Positions 12,701 to 25,600 of a DNA stretch of 64,000 nt are shown in pieces; positions within the stretch are counted from its first letter, which is position 1; each line of letters opens with the position of its first letter. Origin of the DNA: Eudorina sp. 2006-703-Eu-15. Its lineage: Eukaryota > Chlorophyta > Chlorophyceae > Chlamydomonadales > Volvocaceae. A program made the translations under genes and the position numbers. The notes under the pieces were generated by a model that was not told the DNA's origin, made no database searches, and saw only the letters and a list, made by a program, of their open reading frames with translations. The stretch covers positions 124,001 to 188,000 of the forward strand of contig BDSI01000003.1 in assembly GCA_003117195.1 (NCBI GenBank), in the 5' to 3' direction.

Positions 12701-13468
12701 ACCTGTTGGAGGCGGCGGAGGCCATCTTTGATGTGGACGCTGAAGGGGAAGTGGGCGGCCTAGCGCTGGGCTTGGCAGCGGCGGAAGGAAACGCTAGCAG
12801 CGGCAGTGGCAACGGGGACGACGGGGGCGGTAGTACTGCCGGTGGCGACACGGCTGCGGGCTCCGACCCCCTGTCCCTCGCGGCGGCTGCATGTGATGTG
12901 GGTTCGTACCCGCCCCCGGGCGCTGAGGCACCCGGCCGCCAGTCCTCGGAGCGCGACCGCGTGGCGGCTCGTGTGGCGTGGTCTCTTTGAGCTGATCGCG
13001 ATGCAGGCCCACAACAGGTAGCTACGCAGGGAACAGATTAGGGAGTTTGCAGGGACAGGTAGAAGGAAACAAATTCAGGACCACGGTATCGGGCCTAGAG
13101 ACATCTCGACTATGTTGACCCTGTTGTATTGTTCCTGCTGTACGGATACTTCCGGACATGTATTGGGCACAACCGTTACGGCGGCTTGCGTCCAATCTGT
13201 TCGTTCCACACTCGCAGGTACGGCAATGTGTCGGAGGAGATGCCCGTGTCCGCCACCGTCTTCCATCGGGCTCAGACCGGTACCGCCGCCAGCGGGGAAA
13301 GGGCGACAGAACGCCGTACACGGCGGCTGTACGCCTTCAACTCCGAGACCACGGTGCTGCCCCCGGCGGCGGATGGCAGCCAGCTGGTCACGAAGCGGAA
13401 GTACTTGGTCCCCACGGATGAGGCGTACGACAAACTGGCCAAGTACGGCATGCCGGATTTCCCTGCAG

Positions 13469-14225
13469 GTGGGCTAACGAATGTTTCGTTATGGGCGGGG
13501 CGGTCCGTTGCCTGCTCGCCAGTCGCGGTTGCCGGTGGAAGAAGTGTGTCCAGTGATGGATGCTGCCACGGACGGACAGCGGGCTGCGATGTCGTGCGCT
13601 GGAGGACCAAACCCCACAATACATATCGCATGCTTATGTGTACACAAATACCATTATGTGCGACGGTTTTTGCGTTCATTTGTGGACACTGTGCCACTTC
13701 GTCATTAGTGATACCTTCCTGCGTGGAAAGGCGTGGAAAAACGAGAACGCGCGGCATTATTGTGAAATTCATGAGGAATGAAAATGAAAAACCAGTCTAC
13801 AAAGCATGCTTGGTTTTGGTGAAGGACTTCAAAAATGACGGAGGTCGGCGCCCCCCATCCAGTCGATCATTCGTATTGCATTTGTCCTTCAAACCTGATA
13901 ACGCGTTGGCGACACTTTTGCGCGCATGCTCCTGCGCCTTTCTCCGCGCCCTTTCGCAAACACAAACAAAAAGTCGCAAATGCCTACTTTTTGAATGTGC
14001 CGCTAAGCAGCCATCCACGCGCCATCGCGGCTGTGAGGCCTTTCAGATTGCTTCAATAGGTTTTAATATTAGCGACTTAACTACTCGCCCACCTCCGTCC
14101 CCGCCGCTCGATTTCTTGTACGTTCACAGTCCGGCGTTTGCGCCTCGCCAAGTCAGGTGCCAGCTGGCTCCCACGTCCTCACCCTAAACACAACGCGACT
14201 CGTGTTGCTGCTCTGTACTCTGCAG
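13469..14225 (+). other. copy A intron 4, enlarged relative to copy B
   Basis: This intron is 757 bp in A but 148 bp in B (25542-25689). The last stretch before the acceptor is conserved (CGCGACTCGTGTTGCTGC), so about 600 bp were gained in A or lost in B. The extra DNA is AT-richer than the exons. No terminal repeats identified. Confidence 0.6.
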
Positions 14226-17200
14226 GCGGCGTCTCCCACACGGTTCTGTCCCCGTCCGGCGAGGTGACCTCCCACGTGGCCATGATGCTGTCGGAGAGGA
14301 TCATCCCCCTCGCGGCTCAGGAGGGGCAGCGCGGGCAGGCAAAGCCAGCGGGCAATCCGGGTCGTCGCACCCCGGGCGGCAGCGGAGGGGCCGCCGCGGC
14401 CACGGCCATCGTCATGCGCGCCCGGGTCGTGTTGACACTCTCTAAGCCGCCGCCGCCGCCGCCGCCGCCAGGGTCGGACCCGGGGGCCGCAGAGCGTCCG
14501 TCGCCACCTGAGACCGGGGCCTCTCCCCTCGCGTCATCGTCATCGGCATCGGCGCAGCCCACCCGGGCACCGAGACGTACGGCACTGTCGTGGAGTTACG
14601 GCTCAGCAGCAGCTGGCACCACCACCGGCGGCGGGCCTGGCACCCCAGGTATACATGCGAGTGATTGCGGTGCGTCCGGGTGGCGACTCAGACCGACCGA
14701 TAAATTGGCAGCATACACTCCCGTGCACCGCCACCCTGCTGTGAAGCTGTCATCCCCCTGCTATTCAGTCTCGCCGCACTTGCTTGGTCATCAGCACATG
14801 GAACAGCACTCGCACGAAACAGCCCTTCCCCCTCTTCCCACCGCATCGCAAACCAACAAGGTCTTGTCTGCATGCTGACGTTGCTCACTTGCCATGGCAG
14901 GTGACCTCGTCATCAAGAGTTCGCCGTCCGGAACCCGCACCGCAGCCGCCTCCTCGGCGACGGCCGTAGAGGACCTGATGGCCTCCACCGCCGACGGGCT
15001 GTACCCCGGGGGCAGCGCGGTGTCGTACTTGCACACCTGGAAGGCTCAGCTGGCTGCCAACAGCCGCCGCCGCCGGCAGCTCCGCCGCCGGTTGCTGCCG
15101 GATGGGCTTCAGATGAGGGGGACTGATGGTCACCAGCGGGGGGCGAAGTCAGCAGCTGAGCGCGCAGCTGGCCACGATGGGGCCACTGCTGCTGCTGCCG
15201 CTGCAGCCGTCAGACCTGCCCGACGGCAGCTTGCAGATCTGCCGAATAAGCAGCTCTTCACCAGCGGGTTCCGGAACTTCTTCTACAGAGGCAATGATAC
15301 CGGTGTGGGTTTATCGATGACCAGATCCACGGCGGTGAACCGCATCATGGAGCGCCAGGCAGAGGTCCGTAACTAACAAGGCCGTATCTTCTCATGTTCA
15401 CTCGCATGGGATGGAGGGCCCCGCTCCAGACGTCCAGACGTCCAGAGCCGCGGAGGAAGCTGTTGTTGCCGTGTTGCAGATGCTGACGATATGCAATTAA
15501 TCAAGTTGCTGGTGACGTCAGCATGCAAACACCTGCACGCACGCAGAGGCAGAAGGCGGCCGCGCCACGTACCATGCACCAGCAGGACACAGACGGTCTG
15601 CTGCACCATCCAGCGGCACGTATTAATAAATGACGCACCGTCCGCGCGCTGGCACCACCAGGGTCGCAGCGGGGAACCTGCCGACACATGATGGACTGTA
15701 GTGTATAACGATCCTGGATAAGTACCATGAGATGTCATTGGAGGGCATCTGCCAGCTGGTCCTTTTCTGATAGCCAGCTGATACCAACAATTTGGTATCG
15801 AGACCTGGCTGATAAGGCATATATGATATCACATGGACCCTCCCCATTTCCAGCAGCCGAACCACCACCCGCCCTGTCCCGCCCTGCCCCGCCCTTCGAC
15901 CAGGTCACGGGCGGCATCGATGTGAGCGTCAACATCAAGCTCTTCGGCGCTTGGTACCCCAACGTGTCTCTCTCGAGTGTCTACGGGACCGCAGGTGGCC
16001 GGGTGGGCGGGTGGCCTAGATGGGTGGTCGTGGGCGGATTGAGCTGCTGCACCGCCGCACCGCCGCACCGATGCATCGACCCTAGCAGTGGCAGCCAGGC
16101 AGGCAGGCAGGGCCCGCCGGAAGCTAGGTTTTCAGGGGCCAGAAGGATCGGGGTGTGGGGGAGGTTCTGGGGGGCTGCGATCCTGTGGCTGGGCAGCTGC
16201 TAGGTGATGATGAGCAGGCGGTCCCATTCTCACGCCACACTGACAGCGAGCGGAAGTAACCGCGCGCGGGGAGAGGGGCGTGCGGGGCCTCTGACACCAC
16301 GGGCCCGAAAGGACTTGCTCGCGCGCAGCGAAAGCGTAATATATGCTATTATCAAATGTGGAGCAGCGGCAGCTCTGCCCCGTCTAGCTAAGGTAGAGGT
16401 CCATCCAACCCGGGCCCATAGCGAGCCGTCACTGTAGTAGGTGCCGTTGGTTCATGAGGGGCAGCATGCACCTTGAGGGGCAGCACCCGGATGCGTCCGT
16501 CCCCAATCAAAGGGCCGCAGAGCGCAGTCCGTATGGATACGGCGGTAGCTCGTGTTCCATCCATCCGGGGGCTATCTGCACCTCCCGCCGCCATACATCG
16601 CATCCATCCTCGCTCATGGAGCCACCCACCCGCCCATGCATGTGCGGCCGCATGCATGCAGCCTTGGGGCGGCTCAAGAACGGCACCTACTACATCAGCG
16701 GCGGCTACATCGAGCGGCAGCTCGTGATGAGCACCGACACCAAGCTGGGCAACATGGTGGCGAGCTTCTACAACCCGAGACCCAACTGCTCCGACTTCGA
16801 GGTGGGCACGTACACGCCGCTGCCCGCTGGGTGCTCTAGGGCTCCGTGATGAAAGACAAAATGGATAATCATGTTATTTCGGCCCCACCCACCCCGAAAG
16901 GAATCAGCGGTGCCCACCCAGATAAGCCTCTGCTGCATACCCGTTCACTGGCACCGGTGCTGAGCAGGCGAGCCTTGTTTGCGCGGGACATTTGGGCGGG
17001 ACGTGCCCACGCAGGCGATAGGGCGGGTCCGCCCATACGTACGCCACGCCACCGCCCAGACAAACCAGGTCCCTCACCCTGCAGCTACTCCGTTCGTGTG
17101 CACCGCTTCCATCAGCGCCCATTTCGCACCGAGATAATGCTCCGAATCCAGTTACCTTGCGCCGCCACCCAATGATCTTGATCGCAGTCGTACGGCCGAC

Positions 17201-18267
17201 CAGGGTTCCAACAGCTCATCTCCGCCAACAACACGCTGGAAGGGGTACGGGTGGCGTTCAGTGTCATAAGCGCCGACTTGGCGCTGCAGAGCTCGACCTC
17301 CCTGTACGCAGCGCTGGGCGACTGCGACTACGAAGGGTTTCCGTCGGTCGTCTCCGGCGCCGGAATGAGCGGTAAGCAGGCTCCGAAACCGCTGCGCTGC
17401 CACCCTGCTGCACGGCTTACTTGACGAAACATATGCTCACTATCATTGAGGGGTAAATAAATCACGGTTGGGGAGCGGCAACTGCCGGCATGTATGTGCC
17501 CTGCACCCGTGTTGGGGTGCGCTACGCGCGCGGTGATTTAAAATGATTGGCGGCGGGACGCAGGGGCCACGTGGCCCACCTCCGTCTCAGCAGCTCGAAG
17601 CCTGCTCGATGCATTTTGGCATGTATGGGGTGCGGCGAATGACGGCAATCGAGCCACAATGCGATCATCCTGCCGGAATCGGGGTGATGAAGCCAAAACA
17701 CGGGGGCGCGTCGCCGGTCACCTACGACGGAGTGACCCTTGCGTGCATCGTTTGCGTGCGTGTGCGACCGCTTGTCCCGTTATAAGCCCGTTATAATAAA
17801 TAGCACCCTTCGTGTCACTCAAAGTCTTGAGATAGATTGAAATCCCGCCCACCGCTCACATGTGTGCTTGTGTGCACCCGCCCGCCGTGGATGCGTTCCT
17901 GCCTCAGGATCATTCGTCGTGGTGGCGTCGAACGGACTTGATGTGGCGCTGCAGCAGGTGCTGGTGCGGGCGGACTTCTCGCTGCTCGAGTCGTACGTCT
18001 CGGGCGCGACGTTGAACACACTCGACATGGTCATGTACGGCGACTACGCGGACGGCGGGGAGCCGTCGTGCACCCTGGCTGACGTCAACATGCAGATCTT
18101 CAGCTCAGTGGGGGTCTACTACCAGCGGAAGCTGCCGTCGGGCAATTGGAGCCAGGAGCAGATCGCGTACGAGTATGATGGCTACCAGGCGGCGACGGTG
18201 CAGACCGGCTGGGTGTGCAACTCGACGCTGATGCTAGCTGCAAGAGCTGCGGCGCTGGCGGCAGTGA

Positions 18268-18700
18268 CGCCGCCGCCGCCGCCATCCCCGCCGCCGCCGT
18301 CGCCGTCGCCGCCGCCGACGCCGCCCTCACCCCAGCCGCCGCTGCCGCCATCGCCACCTCCGCCCTGGCCGCCGTCACCGGGCCCTCCCTCCCCAGCGCC
18401 CCCAAAACCTCTTCCTCCGTCGCCGCAGCCACCCCTCGCCCCACCGCCCATGCCGCCACCTCGTCCGCCTTCGCCGCCATCACCACCACCTCCATCTCCT
18501 CCTCCCAGCCGGCCGCTGGCACCGTCACCGCCCCCGCCGCTGCCACCTCAGCCGCCTCCGCCGCCTCCGCTGCCCTCTCCGCCGCCGCCGCCGCCCTCTC
18601 CGCTCATCCCATCCGATCCGCCGCTGGCACCATCCCCGTCACCTCCACGCCCTCCCAGCCCACCATACCCACCCTGCACAACCGTATCTGCGGCCTCCAG
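18268..18700 (+). other. Ser-Pro-rich stalk coding region of copy A
   Basis: Encodes a long run of [14 protein letters not shown] and related motifs typical of hydroxyproline-rich cell-wall glycoproteins of volvocine algae. It sits between the Cys-containing ectodomain and the membrane segment. A second short Pro-rich block follows near 18820-18895. Confidence 0.85.
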
Positions 18701-19592
18701 TCCTGATAACGAATCTGCAGTGGCGGCGGGGACGCCGCTGCAGAGCTCTTCCTGCAGCCCAGCGCCGCCACTGACATTAGCGGCGGCGGACGGCAGCGGC
18801 CTAGGAGCCGCGCCAAACGACCCGCCGCCGTCACCTGCCCCGCCTTCCCCAGACCCGCCTTCCCCACTGCCCCCGAGCCCTCCCTCTGCGCCCGCCGAGA
18901 GCAGTGGCGGTGGTCTCGACCAACGCACCAGGATCATCATCGGGACCACCGGGGGCGTCGGTGGCGCAGCATTACTCTTCATCCTAATGCACATTATGAT
19001 TGCCTTATTTTTATCATACTGCGTCCCACAAGCTGCCGGGGTCCCCGCCGGCGCCACTGCTGCCACCGTCGGTGGCGCTGCCGTTCTCGTCGGCGCCAGT
19101 GTCGCCGCCGCTGTCACCGTTACCGCCAACGCCAGCGCTGCCGCGGCCGATGGTGTCGCCGGCCTCGCCAACGCCGGTGCTGCCGCCGTCGGCGCCGCCG
19201 TCGAGGCCGGATCCGCCGCGCTCCACAGCGCCAGTAACTTGGTTGCCGCGGGCGGTGACGCAGGCGCCGGCGCCGACACCAGCTCCGGCAATAACTCCGG
19301 TCCCAATTGGGCTCAATTCCTTGAGAATCTCAGGCAATCATTCAGATATTACCGTATGATCATGAACGTCTTGAGACTCCTGAATCGCGTCTGCCGGCAA
19401 GGTAGGCAAGGCTGCAGGGTTGCACCCCTACCAGAGGGCGTGGGGCAGCAGCAGGCAAGCCGCCAAACGAATACCACGCCTCCAAGAGGACAAGCCACAG
19501 GCAGGTTCAGTCAGGCCTTCATGGGGGGGCGTACACCATCAGGAGGTGATGCGACGGGCGGCGGGGCAGCGGAGTCCCCGCCAGCCGCGGCA

Positions 19593-20049
19593 GCACCCGC
19601 CAGCAGTGAGCCAGGCACGCAGCCGATGGGCGAGGCACCCGCCAGCAGTGAGCCAGGCACGCAGCAGCCGATGGGCGAGGCACCCGCCAGCAGTGAGCCA
19701 GGCACGCAGCCGATGGGCGAGGCACCCGCCAGCAGTGAGCCAGGCACGCAGCCGATGGGCGAGGCACCCGCCAGCAGTGAGCCAGGCACGCAGCCGATGG
19801 GCGAGGCACCCGCCAGCAGTGAGCCAGGCACGCAGCCGATGGGCGAGGCACCCGCCAGCAGTGAGCCAGGCACGCAGCCGATGGGCGAGGCACCCGCCAG
19901 CAGTGAGCCAGGCACGCAGCCGATGGGCGAGGCACCCGCCAGCAGTGAGCCAGGCACGCAGCCGATGGGCGAGGCACCCGCCAGCAGTGAGCCAGGCACG
20001 CAGCCGATGGGCGAGGCACCCGCCAGCAGTGAGCCAGGCACGCAGCCGG
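19593..20049 (+). repeat. 42-bp coding minisatellite, 11 copies of a 14-aa repeat
   Basis: Unit encodes APASSEPGTQPMGE. There are eleven copies, the second with one extra Gln codon, the last ending PER. Copies are nearly identical at DNA level, suggesting recent expansion. It lies in the predicted cytoplasmic tail of copy A and has no equivalent in copy B. Confidence 0.95.
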
Positions 20050-20574
20050 AGCGAACGAATATACCAGATTCAAAAATCATGCCAAGGGTCAAACTGCCTA
20101 AACTGCCACGCGGGGCTTATCGCACTGATCATACGCCGACACGAGGAATGATAACGTTGCGGGCAGGGCTGCTATCTAGCTATGCTGTTGACTCTTCTGT
20201 ACGATTCTGCAAAGACCGGCTATGATGACTTGCTGTGTGCCTGTGTCACATACATCAGAAGGTTCTTCAATCTCCACGTAAGCAACTAAAGCAACGAGCA
20301 TGATGTTTGCTTGCTTGGATGTGATGACTGCTGGGGTTGAGATGTACGTAGAGCGTACGTAGCTCCGTACGTACGCACGTACGTACGTCAGAAGAAGATG
20401 AGTGTACTGCTGAACGCATGCGTCTGCTGCCGATCTGAGTAGTAGACAGTGCATGGCATTGGATCGATGCGTGGTGCGCGGGTGTGCACGGTGCGTGTGC
20501 GTGTCGTCTAGGGTTTGCTTGGGAATCTGTCTGTCGCTCGTTTGCGGTACGTACGTACTGCTGACGCACGTGTG

Positions 20575-20930
20575 TCTCCTGGCTATTTTAGCTGGCCGCC
20601 AACCACCCTGCCCTGTTTCGGTTGCTGCCACCTCCAGCAGCACGTGCGTACGTCTCCCGAAAGTTCGTTTCCCGCCGAACGTTCATTTCCCCCGCTGCCC
20701 CTCCTCGGGGCTTTGGTCGGCTTCAGACGACCAACGACCCGTTGCCGCTGTCCTAGACCCTCTACCTACCCAATGTTGATGAGGTACGTACGTAGGTAGA
20801 GCGAGGCCGAGGTCTGCATTGAATCGCCTGCGTCTGCTGCTGGTGGTATCCTCTTAACCCAAGTCCATTGCGTGGTTGGTTGTTCGTTGTCTCGGTTTCA
20901 CGTCTTGAGAAGCTCGTTTGCACCTAGCTA
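20575..20930 (+). repeat. dispersed repeat, member 1
   Basis: Shares an ordered series of similar blocks with 36190-36600: GACCAACG(GC)GACCCGTTGCCGC, TGAGGTA...GGTAG, CGAGGTCTGCA, GGTGGTATCCTCT and GGTTGGTTGT(T/C)(C/G)GTTGTCT. Type unknown; diverged. Confidence 0.55.
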
Positions 20931-21302
20931 GCTAAAATGGTTGTTTGATTTGCTCTGTATTGGAGCCCCGTCGGGTTTTCCCTGCTGTTTCATTCGGTCG
21001 TACGGGTCGTACCTATGCATACATTATTTTAACTATCTGCACTCGCTCGTTCGCTTGAAGGGAAGTCTGGCTTGGTCTCATACATGGCCGCCGTTGGGCG
21101 CACGTATTGATCTCAGACTGCTGATGTTGCACTGATGTACAGTAGTATGTGTATCGCGGTCGCCGTACAGCAAGCGTCGCTCGTGCGTGCGACACCACGC
21201 AGCAGCAGGCGACGGATACGGCAGAACGAACGGACCGCCGAATTCGTCATTTGCCTTGCTCGCGCATTATTGAGGAAGGGTCCTCCCGTGCTTGCTTCGT
21301 TG

Positions 21303-21480
21303 TAAACTGATGACGTGCACCGGCAGGGGGGTCCGGCGGCACGATACACATACGGCAGGTACATACCGCAGGTGCAGGCGGGCGCTGTGCGCCAGCAATC
21401 ATCACGCACCGAGACAGGAACGAACGCGGCACTGTTGTGGTCCGCCTTTTTGGGATGGAGCGATGCACGAAGGAGGGACA
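21303..21480 (-). pseudogene. decayed fragment of MRPS18 exon 3 with flanking intron
   Basis: On the + strand 21308-21340 matches 39321-39353 with about four mismatches in 33 bases (GACGTGCACCGGCAGG...). After an unrelated or expanded stretch, ACCG(A/G)GACAGGAACG ... GTCCGCCTT and GAAGGAGGGA match the rest of that exon and its upstream intron. Because intron sequence is included, this is a genomic fragment, not a retrocopy. It has no coding capacity. Confidence 0.6.
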
Positions 21481-22570
21481 ATCAAAGACGCGGGGGGCGG
21501 CCTGTGCGTACGTAGTGTAAGTCGGCATGTACGGGCGCATGGGGGATGGAACCACAGAGGGATGGGAACCGCTGTGAGCGAGGCGCGGATGCAAGGACGA
21601 TGTAAGCCGGTACGGCACAGTGCCGTACCGTACAGTGCCGTCCTCACAATATAAGAAACCCAAATGGGTTCCCAACCATCTGGTAAGCCAGGGTAAGCCT
21701 TTGCGTCTTACAGACGGATGCGACCGACGGAGCTGCGTACGTACGTGCGGGACACTACCACTGGTCCCGCTCCCTGGCGCCCGTCCAGAGTCCTTCCGCT
21801 CCCGCGCGCGCCGCGGCCTCGCTCTGCGCCTGTGCTGGGCCCCCGCCAATGCAGCCCCAGAACGGCCCCGCGCTGACGAAGTAGGTACTTGTAGTCCAGT
21901 CTGAAGATAATAATGGACGTCGAAACATTAAACGGGCTGATTATATGCGTGGGACGGTCGTGCTGTAGTTATGCTGTCCGTACTCCGTAGATGTCTGTAG
22001 CTCGAGGTGCGTTTGCGGGGATTATGCTGCCGGAACTCGTCTGACATTCGTGTAGCCTAACTAGGCGACATGGAACAAGCTTTCCAGTACACCTTGCAGT
22101 ATACTTCTGACTCAACACAAGAATTAATTTATACCACAATTGATCTAGAGCTACGTATGTCATGTTACATTTTCACTCTCGACACGTCGGCGAGCGAGTT
22201 CGCTCAGTCAGGGACTTTTCTTACAACACGGACTATCATGAGTACAAAATTTCTGTTGATTTAGGCATAGTGTTTTATATCTGTGTGCAGTTGTTGCAAG
22301 TTTGCATGTCAGCAGTGTCGCACTACTGAATTAGTGACATCTTTCACGACAGCACGCCGATCAACATACGCCTTATTATTTGAAATATTGTCATGATTTA
22401 CATGTAACTTTGTTGCTTCGGGACGCTCCATGCGTACGTAAAAGCGTACATAGCCCGCGCAGGTCGTTGAATACGGTGGTAATGCATTCACAGACGATGG
22501 CATTTTACGAGTTTTAATTTAAAGCATAGCCTTAGGAATAATAAACACTTCGCGCCCATAAGCCCGTCGA

Positions 22571-22664
22571 ATGGGTCGCCGCCTTTCAAGCCGACGTTTG
22601 GGATTTCTTATGCGGTCATTACTTCATCATGGCGTTTTGCTGCCCATACTCCTATCCTTGGCAG
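22571..22664 (+). other. signal-peptide exon of copy B
   Basis: A 94-nt first exon: ATG, 31 codons and one extra base before a GTAAGG donor. The phase-1 end joins the acceptor at 23250 to give Gly/Ala-Asp after a typical cleavage context (LLSLA). It is preceded by several hundred bases of AT-rich DNA likely to contain the promoter, though no clear TATA box was assigned. Confidence 0.8.
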
Positions 22665-25600
22665 GTAAGGTTCAATTAAGAAAAAGCCGCCGCATGTAGA
22701 TACTGGCGACACCGGTACCTGACCCCATGTTAGTTCGCCCGCGGCGACTAGTACATACGCATCTAAACCGGCCCACATTTTATTAGTGCCCAAATCAATG
22801 ATGCTTACTATCTGTAAGCGATCTGAATACTGGCCCTTCGACGCATCTGGGCCCGCCGGTTGTGACCATGACATGTACCATGCATTTCGAGCGCGTCTAC
22901 GTATGTTCACGCCGCAGTGATTCCAATCATATTAAATTCTACACATGTTGCTCAAGGTCGCTAAAAACGAGGACCAGGCCTTCCATCATTCAAACAAATG
23001 GATGCCGGCACCTACGTACCCTCGGCTACTCTAGCTGAGGTTCGACTGGCTTCTTCTAGCACCGCCCGTTCAGCAGCCGCTCGCGCATTCGAATCCCCCC
23101 GGTCCATCCCAAGTTCCCAACCTCCATGCATCCCCTTTCACACATCTATCCTAAGCCACCTTCGTACCTCATCTCTCCTTGGCAACCTACCCCATCTTGC
23201 CCCACCATCCGATTGACACGAAATAAACCCGGCTCCACCGTCCACACAGACGCTGGTGCTCCATGCATGCGTCCGCAGCTGGTGGACGTGTACGACGCCG
23301 TACTGATCAGCGCTCATGAATTGGTGTGGTTGACCGCTGCCTCGGCAACGGCTACCACCGGCATGGATCCCCGAACCGACGAGCGAACCACCAACAGCGG
23401 CACCACAAGCAGCACGAATGGTAGCGGCGTCGGCCTGGATACCAGCAGCACCAGCCATACTGGCAGCAGCAGCGGCGCCAGTAGCAGCAGTACCAGCGGC
23501 GGCGGTCCTGACGACGCTGACAGCCTGCCGGGCGCCCCCCTGGAGCAGCCTCTGTCCTCCGAGGGCCTCTTCCTGCACCTGCGCCCCACGTACTCGGTAC
23601 TCAGCTGCGACCCCGCCACCGGCACCTCGCGCCTCTCCCTCCGAGTGGCGGTGGGCGGGTGCGAGGGATTCAAGGCGCGGACCACACCCAGCAGCCCGGA
23701 GGTGTGTCAGGCCAGACAGGGGTGCACGAGGTGAGCAACTCAAAAGCATGTACGGTGCTGTACCCCCAGGGTATCGTCGCGCTACAAAAATAATGGTTTC
23801 GGCCATTGACTGAAAAGTCGCGCAAAGCGGGTTGCTTGGTTGCTCGTTCGTATGAGGGTCTGCGCGAGACTGCAAAAACTCATTCCAGGAGCCCTACCCC
23901 ACAGCCCCCGCGGCTGCCTGGAACACAGTGCTTCGGAGCGGTATGTAGAACTTTCTGGACTTGCCCACGTCCTTCGTGCGCCATGATGTGTGGAATGGAA
24001 TGGAATGTTACATGTTGTACTGACCGTCCGGCCAGTCACATATGGCCCCGCAACGGACATCCGTCAAAGGTCGCTCATCACGCACCAGTTACCATCGTGA
24101 CCGTTTCACGATCTCCGCCATATCCGTTCACCCGACCATCCTTCGAGTTTGAGGGTTCGGCATCGCCATCAATCAAGCGTGCGTATCTCGGTCCATCAAC
24201 TAAACCTCAACACCACATCTCAGCAACTAGCTGCTATGTCCCCAACTTCCGTCGGGAATCTGTACAGGAATCGAACTTGCGACTACAGCTGCACATATGG
24301 CAGTGAGTTGTCTCCAGACCAGTGTGGAAGCAAAGGCCATCGTATACCGTAACTTTTCAAAGTACGTTTTGTGGTCCCCTTTCATACAAACAGAGCGTTT
24401 ATCCTTAAAACGTCGCCTTAACCTGCAGCCTCAAAAGTAAATTGCCGACGACTCTATACAGGCCGAATATGACATTCCAGAAGTCGTGCGCGATTTCAAA
24501 AAACTTTTCATTCCAACCTCTTTCGAGTTTCATGACTCAAAACAAAATTACAGTTGTCAGGGGTGCGCGACAATACCCTGGAGATAGGGAAGGAGTGAAG
24601 TCACATTCAAACGAGCGTGCGTTATTGTTTTCCGCACAGCATAATTGATGTGCCTGTCGACGACAACTCACAGAATGTTCTCACAACATTTTGCTGCACG
24701 TGCAGGGACGCGTCACACTGCCCTCGGACCTGCCTTCACGACTTGCTGGAGGCGGCGGAGGCCACCTTTGATGTGGAAGCTGAAGGGGGAGTGGGCGGCC
24801 TAGCGCTGGGCTTGGCAGCGGCGGAGGGAAACGGTAGCAACGGCAGCGGGGGCGGTGGAGACGGTAGTACTGCCGGTGGCGACACAGCTGCGGGCTCTGA
24901 CCCCCTGTCCCTCGCGGCAGCTGCATGTGATGTGGGGTCGTATCCACCCCCGGGCGCTGCGGCACCCGGCCGCCAGTCTTCGGAGCGCGACCGCGTGGCG
25001 GCTCGTGTGGCCTCTCTGCGGGGTCTCTTTGAGCTGATCGCGATGCAGGCCCACAACAGGTGCGTTGGAGGGTAGTATGGGGGAAAAGATTTCAACTCGC
25101 TCCGACTAGCTTGCGTAGGTCGAAGGATATATGCACGACAAGGATCAAGGAAGTTGGACATACAAGGGCCCTGGCTGGATTCATTTCTGTTCCGCACAAC
25201 TCCAAACGGCGGCAGGACATCCAGCCATGCCTGCCTGTTCCTGTAAGCCGTGCCTGCCTGTTTCTTAAGGTATCCCGCTATCTGATGCAGGTACGGCAAT
25301 GTGTCGGAGGAGATGCCCGTGTCCGCCACCGTCTTCCATCGGGCTCAGACCGGTACCGCCGCCAGCGGGGAAAGGGCGACGGAACGCCGTACACGGCGGC
25401 TGTACGCCTTCAACTCGGAGACCACGGTGCTGCCCCCGGCGGCGGATGGCAGCCAGCTGGTCACGAAGCGGAAGTACCTGGTCCCCACAGATGAGGCGTA
25501 CGACAAGCTGGCAAAGTACGGCATGCCGGACTTCCCTGCAGGTGGGCTCACCGTGTCTGTCACCGCCGGCTGTAGGCTTGGGTGCACATGTAACTGTGGT

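Larger units (their letters stand above)
11276..20225 (+). pseudogene. copy A of tandem secreted Pro-rich membrane protein; frameshifted
   Basis: Exons match copy B one for one: 11276?-11501, 12041-12572, 12666-13017, 13218-13468, 14226-14648, 14901-15364, 15904-15994, 16662-16801, 17188-17371, 17908-20225. Exon 1 ends in a signal-peptide core (GLLHGLLLSLLLTSA) with a GTAAGT donor, phase 1 like B. The codon aligned with B's ATG reads CAA; the only in-frame upstream ATG (11276) would add about 50 residues before the hydrophobic core. Exon 3 lacks 8 bp present in B near 12978, so the frame hits TGA at 12988-12990 instead of reading GLFELIAMQAHNR. Everything downstream remains open and similar to B: ectodomain, 150-aa Ser-Pro stalk, membrane segment (ALLFILMHIMIALFLSYCV) and a tail with 14-aa repeats. 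It is either a recent pseudogene or carries an assembly error. Family not recognised. Confidence 0.7.
20226..22570. other. intergenic region between copies A and B
   Basis: No gene supported. It contains GTAC-rich palindromic stretches (20341-20390), a dispersed repeat copy (about 20575-20930), a relic of an MRPS18 exon (21303-21480), the perfect palindrome GTACGGCACAGTGCCGTAC near 21609, and an AT-rich stretch from about 22060 leading into copy B's first exon. Confidence 0.6.

Noticed and set aside
19593..20049. Regularly spaced 42-bp repeats that could suggest a CRISPR array
   Set aside because: The repeats are contiguous without unique spacers, are in frame as a 14-aa coding repeat, and the genome is eukaryotic.
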